Assembly (NCBI GenBank): GCA_024401555.1
Contig: JAKSKV010000016.1
Coordinates: forward strand, 1-62,893
DNA length: 62,893 nt
Direction: 5' to 3'
Origin: Paludibacteraceae bacterium
Lineage (GTDB): Bacteria; Bacteroidota; Bacteroidia; Bacteroidales; Paludibacteraceae
Below, in pieces: positions 51,933 to 60,946 of the stretch (position 1 is its first letter; the number at the start of each line of letters is the position of its first letter). Under the pieces are notes generated by a model. That model was given only the letters and a program-made list of their open reading frames with translations. It was not told the DNA's origin and made no database searches. Made by a program: the position numbers and the translations under genes.

Positions 51933-52445
51933 ATGAAACGAACGATCTCTTTACTTGCAATTTTATGCTTTACCATCTGTTCATTTTTAGTTTCCTGTTC
52001 AGATGACGACACCAATGACACTCCGGTCATTGAAGCGTGTGAATACACCACTATTGAATTTGATGAGGCTTCTATCGCCATGCTGAAAGAGTATGCCCAA
52101 GCGCATAACCCTTGGAATGCGTCGGATAGCATCACTTACAGTTGCGACCACATGACTGTATATCACTGGAAAGAGGTAGACAATGTGGGCAGTTGGGATT
52201 GGAGTGTAAAACACAATGGTAAGACTTTCGAAATGACAGCAACCACAGTTGGATTTAGCGACCATTGTTTTGCCATGGAAATTGCAACGGACATTCCTGT
52301 TATCACTGGCGTTCCTCATACAACCCTAATCGTAAACAATACCAATGGAGGACAAGCATGGGAAAGCAGACTTATTGAAAACTGGAAGCCGCTTGAGAAA
52401 GAGATAAAACTTAGGGGTGTAGTTACATTCCACATGAAAAAGTAA
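51933..52445 (+). CDS. Uncharacterised lipoprotein
   Basis: 170 residues from the ATG at 51933; the open frame begins earlier but the signal peptide (KRTISLLAILCFTICSFLVSC) sets the start. Lipid-anchored Cys followed by SDDDTND, an Asp-rich start of a kind often found in surface-exposed Bacteroidota lipoproteins. The rest is a small beta-rich-looking domain with no family I recognise (WDWSVKHNGKTFEM). Divergent from cassette D. Confidence 0.75.
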   Translation: MKRTISLLAILCFTICSFLVSCSDDDTNDTPVIEACEYTTIEFDEASIAMLKEYAQAHNPWNASDSITYSCDHMTVYHWKEVDNVGSWDWSVKHNGKTFEMTATTVGFSDHCFAMEIATDIPVITGVPHTTLIVNNTNGGQAWESRLIENWKPLEKEIKLRGVVTFHMKK

Positions 52446-52468
52446 TATAGGCAAAGGCTTACTGAAGA

Positions 52469-52497
52469 GGGTGTGTCAAAATTGACATGCCCTTTTT
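52469..52497 (+). terminator. Terminator of the 51933 lipoprotein gene
   Basis: GGGTGTGTCA / TGACATGCCC stem of 10 bp with two G-U pairs, AAAT loop, then TTTTT. Confidence 0.8.
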
Positions 52498-52552
52498 CGT
52501 GTTTTTAAGTGATGAAGGGCAAGACAAACGAGGCGTCACTCAAAGATGAGAA

Positions 52553-52595
52553 AATCGGTCTAAAGCGGAGGATATAAACCCGTTTTAGACCGATT
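52553..52595. other. Strong intergenic hairpin
   Basis: AATCGGTCTAAAGCGG pairs with CCGTTTTAGACCGATT (one mismatch) around an 11-nt loop. It has no long T-run, so it is probably an RNA end or structural element rather than a classic terminator. The rest of the gap 52498-52696 holds no gene. Confidence 0.6.
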
Positions 52596-52691
52596 CTTAC
52601 TTTTATGAAATTTTCAACTCGTGAGAATCGAATATTTACGACAGTCCTGAATTTTTCACTTGAAAAAATTTCATTCAAGGCTCATGGTATT

Positions 52692-52736
52692 AAAAAGAGA
52701 GTGTATCGCAAACTTCATTCGTTTTGATACACCCTC
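52692..52736 (-). terminator. Terminator of the PI-PLC gene
   Basis: On the minus strand GAGGGTGTATC pairs with GATACACTCTC across an 18-nt loop and is followed by TTTTT. Confidence 0.75.
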
Positions 52737-52764
52737 CTTCTAAGAGGCTCGACCTCTGATTTTT

Positions 52765-55700
52765 TTATTTGACTATTATGACTTTCTTGCCATTTACGAC
52801 GTAAACGCCAGGCTTCAAGCCATTAGTGCAGTCATCTACCTCCACATTCAAGCGAAGTGTACGACCTATCACATCATAGACGTTAACTTTGCCTGTCATT
52901 GTCTGCTCTACGTCGATGGTGCTCGTAACACCCTCATCGCCCAAGACGATGTCAAGCGTGGACGGGTTAACTGACTCGCTCTTACTTAATTTTACAGCAG
53001 AAGAGAACGACGCCACTTTGACATTATCATCCATCTTCACCAACTGGCCGCCATTGAAGATGTAGTAATCGTATTCGCTGCCTGCCAAGAGAGTCGTCTC
53101 GTAAACACCTTGGTGTACAGCCTTGCCGTTTTTGTCAACGACCTCTATTGGGTTGGAAGCCTTGATGGTGACATTTTCCAATCCAGTCGTGATGATTGGC
53201 TCGCCCATTTGCAGGCCAGACACTACGCAAGGTATGTTTGCCTTGATGCTATCAACTGTTTCGAAGTAGAGATTCTTGCCATCGAACGAAGCAAGCTTGT
53301 AAACTGTACCGTTCAAGTCCTCTTCTGTCACATCGAATGGCAAGATGATGGTCATTGTATCATTCGCTGCGATGCGGCTGTCGTTGACTTTTTTTGCAGT
53401 GAAGTCAACTGGAGAGTAGAACATTTCAGCGTCTGTCAAATCCAATTCTTCGACATAGTATCCTGAATCACTGGCTTTCAACTCCAAGTCGTGGCTTCCA
53501 TCATAGTTCTTGATCACTTTGTCGTCTGACAAGTGGTCGTGGTCGAACTTGCAGACATACGAGTGAAGACCGTCGATGGCATTTTCAGAAAGAACCTTCT
53601 CAGAGAAGTCGTGAACACCAGTCACGCCATCCATTTCAGAGTCGTTCGTGTAAATATCATCATCGACACAGTTGCTGTATTGATAAAGGGTTTTTCCTCT
53701 GAACACTGGCACCGTATCTTTACCTAATTCTTGTCCCCACAAAACCAAAGTGGTGTCGCCACTTGCTTTTATAGAGTCGTTCAGCATTTGGCAGACATAT
53801 CCATTAGCGAACAATGAGGCTGGGACAATGGTAGGTTTTGGATCATGGGTATCCTTTTCAAAAGGAGAGTAAATATTTGAGACAGAGGGATAAGTAGGAT
53901 AACATGGTCCCAATACCCAGTTATTTTTCGTTTCCCCCATATAGAAGCCATATTTTATAGTGCCTCCAACAACCTCGCCAAATAATCCACCACAATATGG
54001 TCCACCTGTGACAAATGTGCTCGCCGTGCTGAATACATTTTCAATTACAGCATTCTTTAGTTCTCCAGCTATAGAGCCGACATAGTCATCTCCAGAGAAT
54101 GAGGAATTGATGATGCCTACGTTTCGTATTGTACCAATTTCAACATATCCAAACAAACCTACTCTGGAAATTTTAGGTTCGATACTGCCATCACACTCTA
54201 TTCCTGATATGACGTGACCTTGACCATCGAAGAAACCCAAAAATGGATTATTAATGCTATCACCAACACCATTGCTACCGATAGGCACCCATGGCTTTTC
54301 ATTGAAATCGATACCTGCAAAATCGATGTCGTTTGCCAAAACAGCTCTATGATATTCATCTTCCTCATTCGCCTCCTTCGCGAACCAGTATAGCTGACCA
54401 GGATTTGAAATTATTAATACAGAGTCTTTGCTGATGGCTGGTATCTCATCGCAATCGGTATGGCAGGTTGAGCATACGCCAAATCCTTGTGCTGAATATG
54501 ACTCCGCTTTGCACGCCTCACGTACCCAATGGTTGCAATTAGGGTCAGCGCATTTATAGTAATGGTAATTGTTAGCGGCACTGTCAGTGAGTTCCATTGT
54601 ATGTTTCTCTATATTATACTGTGCAAAACAAACTTGGCAGACTGACCAGTGATTCTCACTATCAGAATGTTTCCCATTTTCGGAGTCCTTATGTTGATGC
54701 CTCTTTACATACATTCGAAGCGGTTTCGCTTTCTCTGCTCCGCTATTAAGATTTGCATCTTCTCCGTTACTCCATTGGTAATTATCGTTGGTCTTAGTGA
54801 GTGTGTACATCTGTACCAATTCCCCTTCTGGTTTTTCGTCATTATCAAAAACCAAACTAATGCTATCGATGCCTACTTGTCCGAGAGCTTTTGTTGCATA
54901 GAGATAAAGCCAATCACCGCCAGTGTCGACATTCAAATCACCCTTCCATTCGTCGGTTATATTCTCAAAGTATGATATTAATTGATAATTTTTTCCGTCA
55001 GGACCTACAACGGTAGCTTCAGGAGCTGCATTAGTAGCAGATTTTAAAACGAAAAGACCTGTGATTGCCTCATTAATCTCGTTCGTGGTTTTACGTCCAA
55101 GATACAAAGCGCTATGGGGACTATGACATTCAGCACATGTTCCATCATTAGTTTGACGATCATAATAAACATAGCCTTGTTTAGCCAACAATTCTTTAGA
55201 GTCCTCAGCATCTCTGGCTCTTGAAATAGCCAAATCCTGAATGTAAGTTTTATCTTTCAAATGTCTCATGTTATTCATAAGAACCAAGTCAAGCAACTTG
55301 TCGCCATAAATAGGATCCCAATCGTGTTCCTCTTCTCCGATAAAGTCGAATCTGACAAAACCGTATGGAAGAGTGTACTTCTTTAATAGGTCGTATGTGT
55401 GATGATTACAACCTATATAATAATTACCGTTCCAATGTGTATCATCACCTGCAATTTCTGATCCATTATGGATGACGGTGGAATTAATCAAAGAAATAGG
55501 GATGCCCGTAGGGTTGCCTATGCCAATAATACTCCCGATGAGAAACGAACTCCAAGAGAAATCTATATAATAAGAATTTATTTGCGCTTTATGGAATACG
55601 CAATCTTTATTGCCCACATTTGATTTCAAGTAAGGGAACCATCCCTCAATATGTTCATTTCCCTCAAAATCGTAGGTTATCGATTTCTTTTTGATATCAC

Positions 55701-56520
55701 CATCCACATCATAATTGTTTTGCTCGAACAATCTTGCACCATTTTCATCGCCATCTTTCGATTTGATTTTTTCATTGTAACGGCCATAACCGAGGATTTT
55801 GGAATCTCTACGAAAACCCTCATAATCCTTTCCCAAATGATCTAATTTGAGTTTGACATCAGTTTGTATAGCAATAGGAACGTAGTTTTTGGAGTCCCAA
55901 ATATTGTCTGGAGTATAGATTGCGTCACCAGCAACCAAAATGATTCTTCCTTGAACATTTGCTATCGTCAAATCCTTTCTGAAGCCGACAAAATTGTCTT
56001 GTCCATATTTTTCCACCAATAATTCAATGAATCTATTGAACGCCGATAGCTTTTGCTCATTTGGTGCTTTACTATCGCCTTCCCACTGAAAGAATAGGAA
56101 CATGAATTCACCCTCAAGATCTTTAGGATCCGGAAAATGGTTTTCTATCTCATCCTCCATGGTTTTCAAGTCATTCATGCCGCCAAGATTATACGCAAAA
56201 TCACCTCCATGACTGAAACATGGCACCTGATCGTTCCCTTCCTTCACATACAATCGCATATCAAAGGAACGAACGCCTTGTGAAAACAATGTCTTCTCAT
56301 CATACTCCTGGTCTTGCTGATAATCAGTTATGACAGACCAAGTAGCCGCATCATGCGCTTCAGGTATTGACAAATCACATAATCGAGTTGTGGTATCCAA
56401 TTTAGATACCCAATGAGCCGTGAAATCAGGACTCAACTTTGACTTAGCCCAAGCATTTCCCGAGCAGAAAAGGACTGTCAGCAATAGCAGCAGTCGAAAT
56501 TTTTGGAATGTAAGATTCAT
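52765..56520 (-). CDS. Exported PI-PLC-domain modular protein with GLUG region and sorting-type tail
   Basis: 1251 residues from the ATG at 56520. Signal peptide (LLLLLTVLFCSGNAWA). Phosphatidylinositol-specific phospholipase C X-type domain from about 30 to 450, with catalytic His56 (IPEAHDAAT) and His104 (CFSHGGDF). Next come CXXC/CXXCH elements (CAECH near 461, VCQVC, CADPNC, CSTCH near 680), a GLUG-like segment (LANDIDFAGIDF, 750-900) and a C-terminal domain shared with the M6 protease: ILPFDV, FDGKNLYF, KVNVYDVIGR and LKPGVYVVNGKKV. Bacteroidota sorting tails have this form. It likely acts on inositol lipids or glycans outside the cell. Confidence 0.85.
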   Translation of the reverse strand: MNLTFQKFRLLLLLTVLFCSGNAWAKSKLSPDFTAHWVSKLDTTTRLCDLSIPEAHDAATWSVITDYQQDQEYDEKTLFSQGVRSFDMRLYVKEGNDQVPCFSHGGDFAYNLGGMNDLKTMEDEIENHFPDPKDLEGEFMFLFFQWEGDSKAPNEQKLSAFNRFIELLVEKYGQDNFVGFRKDLTIANVQGRIILVAGDAIYTPDNIWDSKNYVPIAIQTDVKLKLDHLGKDYEGFRRDSKILGYGRYNEKIKSKDGDENGARLFEQNNYDVDGDIKKKSITYDFEGNEHIEGWFPYLKSNVGNKDCVFHKAQINSYYIDFSWSSFLIGSIIGIGNPTGIPISLINSTVIHNGSEIAGDDTHWNGNYYIGCNHHTYDLLKKYTLPYGFVRFDFIGEEEHDWDPIYGDKLLDLVLMNNMRHLKDKTYIQDLAISRARDAEDSKELLAKQGYVYYDRQTNDGTCAECHSPHSALYLGRKTTNEINEAITGLFVLKSATNAAPEATVVGPDGKNYQLISYFENITDEWKGDLNVDTGGDWLYLYATKALGQVGIDSISLVFDNDEKPEGELVQMYTLTKTNDNYQWSNGEDANLNSGAEKAKPLRMYVKRHQHKDSENGKHSDSENHWSVCQVCFAQYNIEKHTMELTDSAANNYHYYKCADPNCNHWVREACKAESYSAQGFGVCSTCHTDCDEIPAISKDSVLIISNPGQLYWFAKEANEEDEYHRAVLANDIDFAGIDFNEKPWVPIGSNGVGDSINNPFLGFFDGQGHVISGIECDGSIEPKISRVGLFGYVEIGTIRNVGIINSSFSGDDYVGSIAGELKNAVIENVFSTASTFVTGGPYCGGLFGEVVGGTIKYGFYMGETKNNWVLGPCYPTYPSVSNIYSPFEKDTHDPKPTIVPASLFANGYVCQMLNDSIKASGDTTLVLWGQELGKDTVPVFRGKTLYQYSNCVDDDIYTNDSEMDGVTGVHDFSEKVLSENAIDGLHSYVCKFDHDHLSDDKVIKNYDGSHDLELKASDSGYYVEELDLTDAEMFYSPVDFTAKKVNDSRIAANDTMTIILPFDVTEEDLNGTVYKLASFDGKNLYFETVDSIKANIPCVVSGLQMGEPIITTGLENVTIKASNPIEVVDKNGKAVHQGVYETTLLAGSEYDYYIFNGGQLVKMDDNVKVASFSSAVKLSKSESVNPSTLDIVLGDEGVTSTIDVEQTMTGKVNVYDVIGRTLRLNVEVDDCTNGLKPGVYVVNGKKVIIVK

Positions 56521-56754
56521 TTGTATAATACTAATAGTTGCTCTTTTATACTGAATTTGTTTGTCTTGCTTGTAAGCACACCCCCGCACAAACTATTTGT
56601 TGATCATATTAGTTCGTTTTCAATCAGTTTCCCCCAGTGCTTGTCTTACATCAATACATACACAATACATAGTCGAAATCCAATTCGCTATAATTCGGCC
56701 GCGAAATTAGTGATAATTTTTCTTTTATGAAAACTGGAGGAATTTATTTTGACG
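56521..56754 (-). promoter_or_regulatory. Upstream region of the PI-PLC gene
   Basis: Minus strand TAATTTCG (about 56704-56711) is one base off TAnnTTTG. No cassette promoter is present here and I see no further gene. Confidence 0.4.
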
Positions 56755-57213
56755 TTACTGCAAGAAAAACTTATATCCCTTTCCGTTGATATCCAGGACA
56801 TATACGCCTCTTTTTAAGTTTGAAATCTCAATAGGAGCGGTTGTCGCATGAGCCACGACCTTTCCAGCGAGGTCATAGACTTCGAAAATAGCGTCCTCCA
56901 CGCAATTTCCGACATAAAGCATATCGCCATCGTTGTAGATGTACGGATGACCATTTTTTTCAAGCATACTATTACCTACACGTAAGGCTGACGTCTCGAT
57001 TGGCTCTTCTGCCTCCTCGGTGAAGTTCTCTTCATCGGTTTCTTCCTCCTCGATCTCTTCGATGTCGCCCTCTTCCATATCTACGCTGTATTCTTCTTCA
57101 GCAATTAACTCCATGTCAGCTGGTTGATCGTAAGTTTGTGCCAAAACTTTGGTTGGACAAAGAAGTGTTGCCATCAAAATAAAGCTTCCTAAAACGTTGG
57201 TAATAGTCTTCAT
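56755..57213 (-). CDS. Small exported protein: acidic segment plus sorting-type tail
   Basis: 152 residues. Signal peptide (ITNVLGSFILMATLLCPTKVLA), then a strongly acidic region (MEEGDIEEIEEEETDEENF) and a C-terminal domain of about 70 residues (EVYDLAGKVVAHATTAPIEI, then LKRGVYVLDINGKGYKFFL) resembling the sorting tails of the PI-PLC and M6 proteins. The tail makes up half the protein, which is unusual: little cargo remains. It lies 64 nt downstream of the 47-residue membrane protein and may be co-transcribed. Confidence 0.75.
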   Translation of the reverse strand: MKTITNVLGSFILMATLLCPTKVLAQTYDQPADMELIAEEEYSVDMEEGDIEEIEEEETDEENFTEEAEEPIETSALRVGNSMLEKNGHPYIYNDGDMLYVGNCVEDAIFEVYDLAGKVVAHATTAPIEISNLKRGVYVLDINGKGYKFFLQ

Positions 57214-57277
57214 ATCATTTAATTTTTATTGTTAATATTCATTTCTTCTCGTTTTCAGCGAAAAAGCCGCAAGGTTA

Positions 57278-57421
57278 CTAAAATAAAAGACATAGTAACA
57301 AGATAACCACCATATAAAAAGCTCCTATGGTCAACATACATTTACGCATCTTAGGATCTTCGATTTCTTGTTGAGGGACATCCGCTGAATAGAATGTGTA
57401 ATAAACTTGATTCGTCTGCAT
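57278..57421 (-). CDS. 47-residue single-span membrane protein (copy E)
   Basis: MQTNQVYYTFYSADV, DPKMRKCML and C-terminal span TIGAFYMVVILLLCLLF; paralogue of 51450-51596. DNA differences include one in-frame codon deletion and only two clearly synonymous changes, so the N-terminal part has diversified while DPKMRKCML and the span are kept. Driven by cassette promoter E and followed by the small exported acidic protein. Function unknown. Confidence 0.7.
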   Translation of the reverse strand: MQTNQVYYTFYSADVPQQEIEDPKMRKCMLTIGAFYMVVILLLCLLF

Positions 57422-57630
57422 AACCTTTAAATTTTTATTGTTAATATTCATATTTCATTATCGTCGGGGTTGTTGTTCGTTCCCGTTGACAATGCAAAGG
57501 TAGGGTGCGAATCAGGGGGATTACGGACAGGTTATGAAAAGCGTGCGGACAGTCTGTGAACTTCACATTTTGTACGTTTTCACGAATTGTACATTGGGTT
57601 AAATCGTTGGGTATAAGGTAGATAGTGTGT
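57422..57630 (-). promoter_or_regulatory. Conserved promoter cassette, copy E
   Basis: Minus strand: GTGAAGTTCAC (57556-57566), CTGTCCG (57546-57552 and 57524-57530), TACCTTTG (57495-57502). The sequence between and below the repeats is the most diverged of the six copies, yet every spacing is unchanged. Confidence 0.75.
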
Positions 57631-57657
57631 CTATGACTGTATAAAATTTGACTGGAG

Positions 57658-57701
57658 TATCAAATTGATATTTGCCAAAACTAGGAAAAGCAGTAATTTT
57701 G
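57658..57701 (+). promoter_or_regulatory. Consensus promoter of the M6 protease with upstream palindrome
   Basis: TTTG (57671-57674), 19 nt, TAATTTTG (57694-57701): a full consensus. Directly upstream lies the palindrome TATCAAATTGATA (57658-57670), a possible operator. It resembles half-sites seen before hipB. Confidence 0.75.
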
Positions 57702-57743
57702 CAACTTCAAATGGAAATACAATTCAAAAACGAGCAGCATATT

Positions 57744-60044
57744 ATGAAAAAAAGCATTCTTCTCATTATTACGATGATGGCATCAATGGCCACCTTTGCA
57801 CAGTTATTACCTTACCGACCTATACACATCGGGAAAGTGAACACATCGGGCACTGAACTTCGAGCAGCATCTATAGAGACCGCCCCTATTCCGAACGTAG
57901 GTTCACCCAAGGTGCCTGTGATATTGGTGCAGTTTCCCGACAGCAAATTTAGTTGCGACACATTGATAGACAAGACCATCGAACATTCAGATGAGAATGT
58001 GCACAGATATTTTGACAAGCTTTACAATGGCACAGGCAATCCCAATGAAGATTATATGGCCACGATAGGCAATGCAGGTTCGGTAAGAGATTATTTTGAA
58101 AAGCAATCGAGCGGAAAGTTCTCGCCCGAATTTGTCGTCATAGGTCCCGTCTCTTTACCGGAGAGTTATAGATACTATGGAGAGGATGAAAATTACGCCA
58201 ATCAAGACATTCGTATAGATGAATTTTTTGAGACCTCACTTCGCCTTTCCATTGAGACAGGCATAGACATGAATCAATTTGACAACAATAATGACGGAAT
58301 AATAGATTTCGCATTTTTCATTTATGCAGGAGAAGGACAGCATGAATATGGTCCTAAACCTGAGGACGAAGAACATAGTTATTTGATTTGGCCGAAGGAG
58401 ATCCCCACAAAAATGACCATCACAGTCAATGACGATAAAGGCAATTCTGAAAATTATATAATTGCGGCATTAGGATGCTCAAACGAGAGAAATCATGGGA
58501 AACTCCCAACTATGGGCACGATGTGTCACGAACTTTCTCATGGTCTTGGACTGCCAGATTTTTATAGCACTGATTTTTCTCTATTTGGGACCGGGTTCGG
58601 ACTTGACTATTGGGGACTAATGGATTCTGGGGATAAGTGTTTTGATGGGAAATGTCCAGTGGGATACAGCACTTACGAACTTGATTTCATGAAGTGGCGC
58701 GAGTTGAAGACCCTTCCACTTACAGGGAAACAAACCATCACCCTGGAACCCGTATCAAAAGGCGGTGTGGGTTACAAACTCGTGAATCCTGACAACGAAA
58801 ATGAATATTATATCCTTGAAAATAGGCAATGTGATGGCTATGACCAGTATTTAGGTTGGGCTAGAGACTCTTTGAGGACAAAATATGGGGCAAACACCGG
58901 ATTGCTAATTACGCATGTTGACTATGATAAAACTGCATGGGAAAGTAATACAGTAGACACGGAGATTAAGCACCAAAGGTTCACCATCCTACCTGCCGAC
59001 GAGGATTTGTCTTCTATTTTTGATTATGGTATCTCAGATAAATATTGCACATCAATGCGTGGCGATTTGTATCCTGGCATAAACAATGTCACCAGTGTTC
59101 CATCCAAAAGATTCGAACTCTATACTAGAGGATATCTCCCGATAGAAATCACGAATATTGTGGAAAATGAAGACCACACCATAACCGTAGAACTTCAGGA
59201 GGTAGAGCCAGAGGAATACCCGAAAGACTACGATTACGTTATTCAAAATTTCCAAAATGGTCAAGATATCCTTCTAACCTACAATGGTACGAAATATCAA
59301 TACGAGCATTTATTAACGATACGAGATGGTGAAGATTTAAATATCACCAAGGAATTTACAAGCACAATGGTATTATATCAAACGCAGATTGCTCAAACAG
59401 AGATATTTTCCGCCATATTGCCTTACGATGTACCTTTCCGCCAAGTGAATGCCGACATCTATAGTTTCTCTGGATTTGATGGCAAAGGCCTTCATTTCAG
59501 CAAGCAAAACACTGACGACAACAGCGAGGGCGTCATGAAAGCAAACACGCCATATTTGCTAAAGAGTCGTGGAGAAGGAAACCCATTCAACTGGATGTTA
59601 TACATAGATATGAAGACCACCACATCTCCGGAAGATTACGTCGTGAACGTGGGCGATGCCACTCTTTTCGGCACCTATAAGACATTGCACTATTACAGTG
59701 GAGAAGAAGCAGAGGATGGTGAGTCTTATTACGATTATTATGAATACACTGACGGCAAGTTCAGCCGCATGACAGACCTTACCGTGTCAGCAATGCATGC
59801 GGGCATCCGTGTTAAGAGGAGCAAAGAAGAATCCGCCACTGATGAAAGTTACGGATTGGTACTTCACGATGGCGATTACACCAACCTGATTTATTCGGAA
59901 AGTGAAAAAGCTTCCAATGGCAAAGTGAATGTGTATGATGTAACAGGTCGTGCCATCCGTCTTAATGTCGAAGAAGGGAAGAGCCTTGAAGGATTGAAAG
60001 AAGGCATTTATTTTGTGAACGACGAGAAAGTGATTGTAAGATAA
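57744..60044 (+). CDS. Exported M6-family metalloprotease with sorting-type tail
   Basis: 766 residues from the ATG at 57744, where a signal peptide begins (KKSILLIITMMASMATFAQ); an in-frame ATG at 57711 would add 11 residues. The zinc site HELSHGLGLPD near residue 262 matches HExxHxxGxxD of M6 (immune inhibitor A type) peptidases; the start of the catalytic domain (VPVILVQFPDSKF) is also typical. The C-terminal about 200 residues (ILPYDV, FDGKGLHF, KVNVYDVTGRAIRLNV, LKEGIYFVNDEKV) are homologous to those of the PI-PLC protein. Secreted or surface-attached protease. Confidence 0.9.
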   Translation: MKKSILLIITMMASMATFAQLLPYRPIHIGKVNTSGTELRAASIETAPIPNVGSPKVPVILVQFPDSKFSCDTLIDKTIEHSDENVHRYFDKLYNGTGNPNEDYMATIGNAGSVRDYFEKQSSGKFSPEFVVIGPVSLPESYRYYGEDENYANQDIRIDEFFETSLRLSIETGIDMNQFDNNNDGIIDFAFFIYAGEGQHEYGPKPEDEEHSYLIWPKEIPTKMTITVNDDKGNSENYIIAALGCSNERNHGKLPTMGTMCHELSHGLGLPDFYSTDFSLFGTGFGLDYWGLMDSGDKCFDGKCPVGYSTYELDFMKWRELKTLPLTGKQTITLEPVSKGGVGYKLVNPDNENEYYILENRQCDGYDQYLGWARDSLRTKYGANTGLLITHVDYDKTAWESNTVDTEIKHQRFTILPADEDLSSIFDYGISDKYCTSMRGDLYPGINNVTSVPSKRFELYTRGYLPIEITNIVENEDHTITVELQEVEPEEYPKDYDYVIQNFQNGQDILLTYNGTKYQYEHLLTIRDGEDLNITKEFTSTMVLYQTQIAQTEIFSAILPYDVPFRQVNADIYSFSGFDGKGLHFSKQNTDDNSEGVMKANTPYLLKSRGEGNPFNWMLYIDMKTTTSPEDYVVNVGDATLFGTYKTLHYYSGEEAEDGESYYDYYEYTDGKFSRMTDLTVSAMHAGIRVKRSKEESATDESYGLVLHDGDYTNLIYSESEKASNGKVNVYDVTGRAIRLNVEEGKSLEGLKEGIYFVNDEKVIVR

Positions 60045-60114
60045 GCATACGGGAAACGATAAATACGCCCTGTCTTGATTCGTACAATAATTTGTATCGC
60101 TAAGCATGAATAAA

Positions 60115-60150
60115 GCGAGCCCCGAAAGTATTTCTACTCTCGGGGCTCGC
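60115..60150. terminator. Bidirectional terminator hairpin
   Basis: GCGAGCCCCGA / TCGGGGCTCGC, 11-bp perfect stem with a 14-nt loop, between the convergent M6 gene and copy F. It is related to the hairpin at 443-480. Confidence 0.8.
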
Positions 60151-60176
60151 CAATTTCTATTGTTTGTAAAGCGTTG

Positions 60177-60596
60177 TTAGATTTCGATGCGGCCATCCAT
60201 TCCCGCAGTCACTTGGATGCTTGTCTCCGCACCGCATTCAAATCCAGACGTAAGACCCTTTTGTCCTGCTCCACACACACTGGCCTTTGTGCCTGCCTTG
60301 GCATCCACATCCATACGACGAGCTAATTCTGCGCCTGCTTTGGCATCCACGTCCATACGGAAATCTACTCTTTTATCTACTTTGATATCCATCTCCGCAC
60401 CGCTTGTAAACACAGATGCAAGGCCACTTAGTCTTGCCCCCAACACAGAGGTCTCTACGCCTGCTCTGGCATCTACTTTTTCAACACTTGCAACCTCTAC
60501 TCCTGATTCGTTTACACCTAACTTAAATGCTGCTGCGTTAGTTACTGTCGCGAATGCGATCATTGCTACTACTGGAAAAAAGAATCTTGTTTTCAT
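60177..60596 (-). CDS. Secreted Cys/Gly-rich repeat protein, family copy F
   Basis: 139 residues. Constant signal peptide, but after AAFKLG it reads VNESGVEVASVEKV instead of GNTPRVEVASVEKV. The module region differs most: a tandem RMDVDAKAG element (twice, with LARRMDVDAKAG) replaces a Cys unit, followed by SVCGAGQKGL, ECGAE and the end TAGMDGRIEI. It shows that modules can be swapped and expanded while the N-terminus is fixed. Its promoter and adjacent hipB are nearly identical to those of copy C. Confidence 0.7.
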   Translation of the reverse strand: MKTRFFFPVVAMIAFATVTNAAAFKLGVNESGVEVASVEKVDARAGVETSVLGARLSGLASVFTSGAEMDIKVDKRVDFRMDVDAKAGAELARRMDVDAKAGTKASVCGAGQKGLTSGFECGAETSIQVTAGMDGRIEI

Positions 60597-60810
60597 ATCT
60601 TTAAAATTTAATTGTTAATAATCTTTTTTGTTATCGTCGGGGTTGTTGTTTGTTCCCGTTGACAATGCAAAGGTAGGGCAAGCTTCAGGGGTGCGACGGA
60701 CAGAAAAGGAAAAGCGTGCGGACAGTTTGTGAACTTCACATTTTGTACGTTTTCATGAATTGTACATTGGGTTAAATCTTTGGGTATAAGGTAGATATGA
60801 AAATATAACA
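60597..60810 (-). promoter_or_regulatory. Conserved promoter cassette, copy F
   Basis: Minus strand: GTGAAGTTCAC (60729-60739), CTGTCCG (60719-60725 and 60697-60703), TACCTTTG (60668-60675). The outward flank continues into the hipB upstream region, as in copy C. Confidence 0.75.
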
Positions 60811-60888
60811 ATGATACAGAACTTGTCCCATCGCCTTTATCAGGCAGAGTCAAAACCTACATGATTCTATAAATAAAACCATCTTGAG

Positions 60889-60946
60889 ATGTCAGATTTG
60901 ATATTTTATTCTTATTTTTGTGCGGTAGAATGTCAATTTTGATATT
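60889..60946 (+). promoter_or_regulatory. Putative HipB operators (copy 2)
   Basis: The two ATGTCA-n3-TTGATATT direct repeats upstream of hipB are conserved in this copy, 41 bp apart, the second ending at the ATG. Confidence 0.55.
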
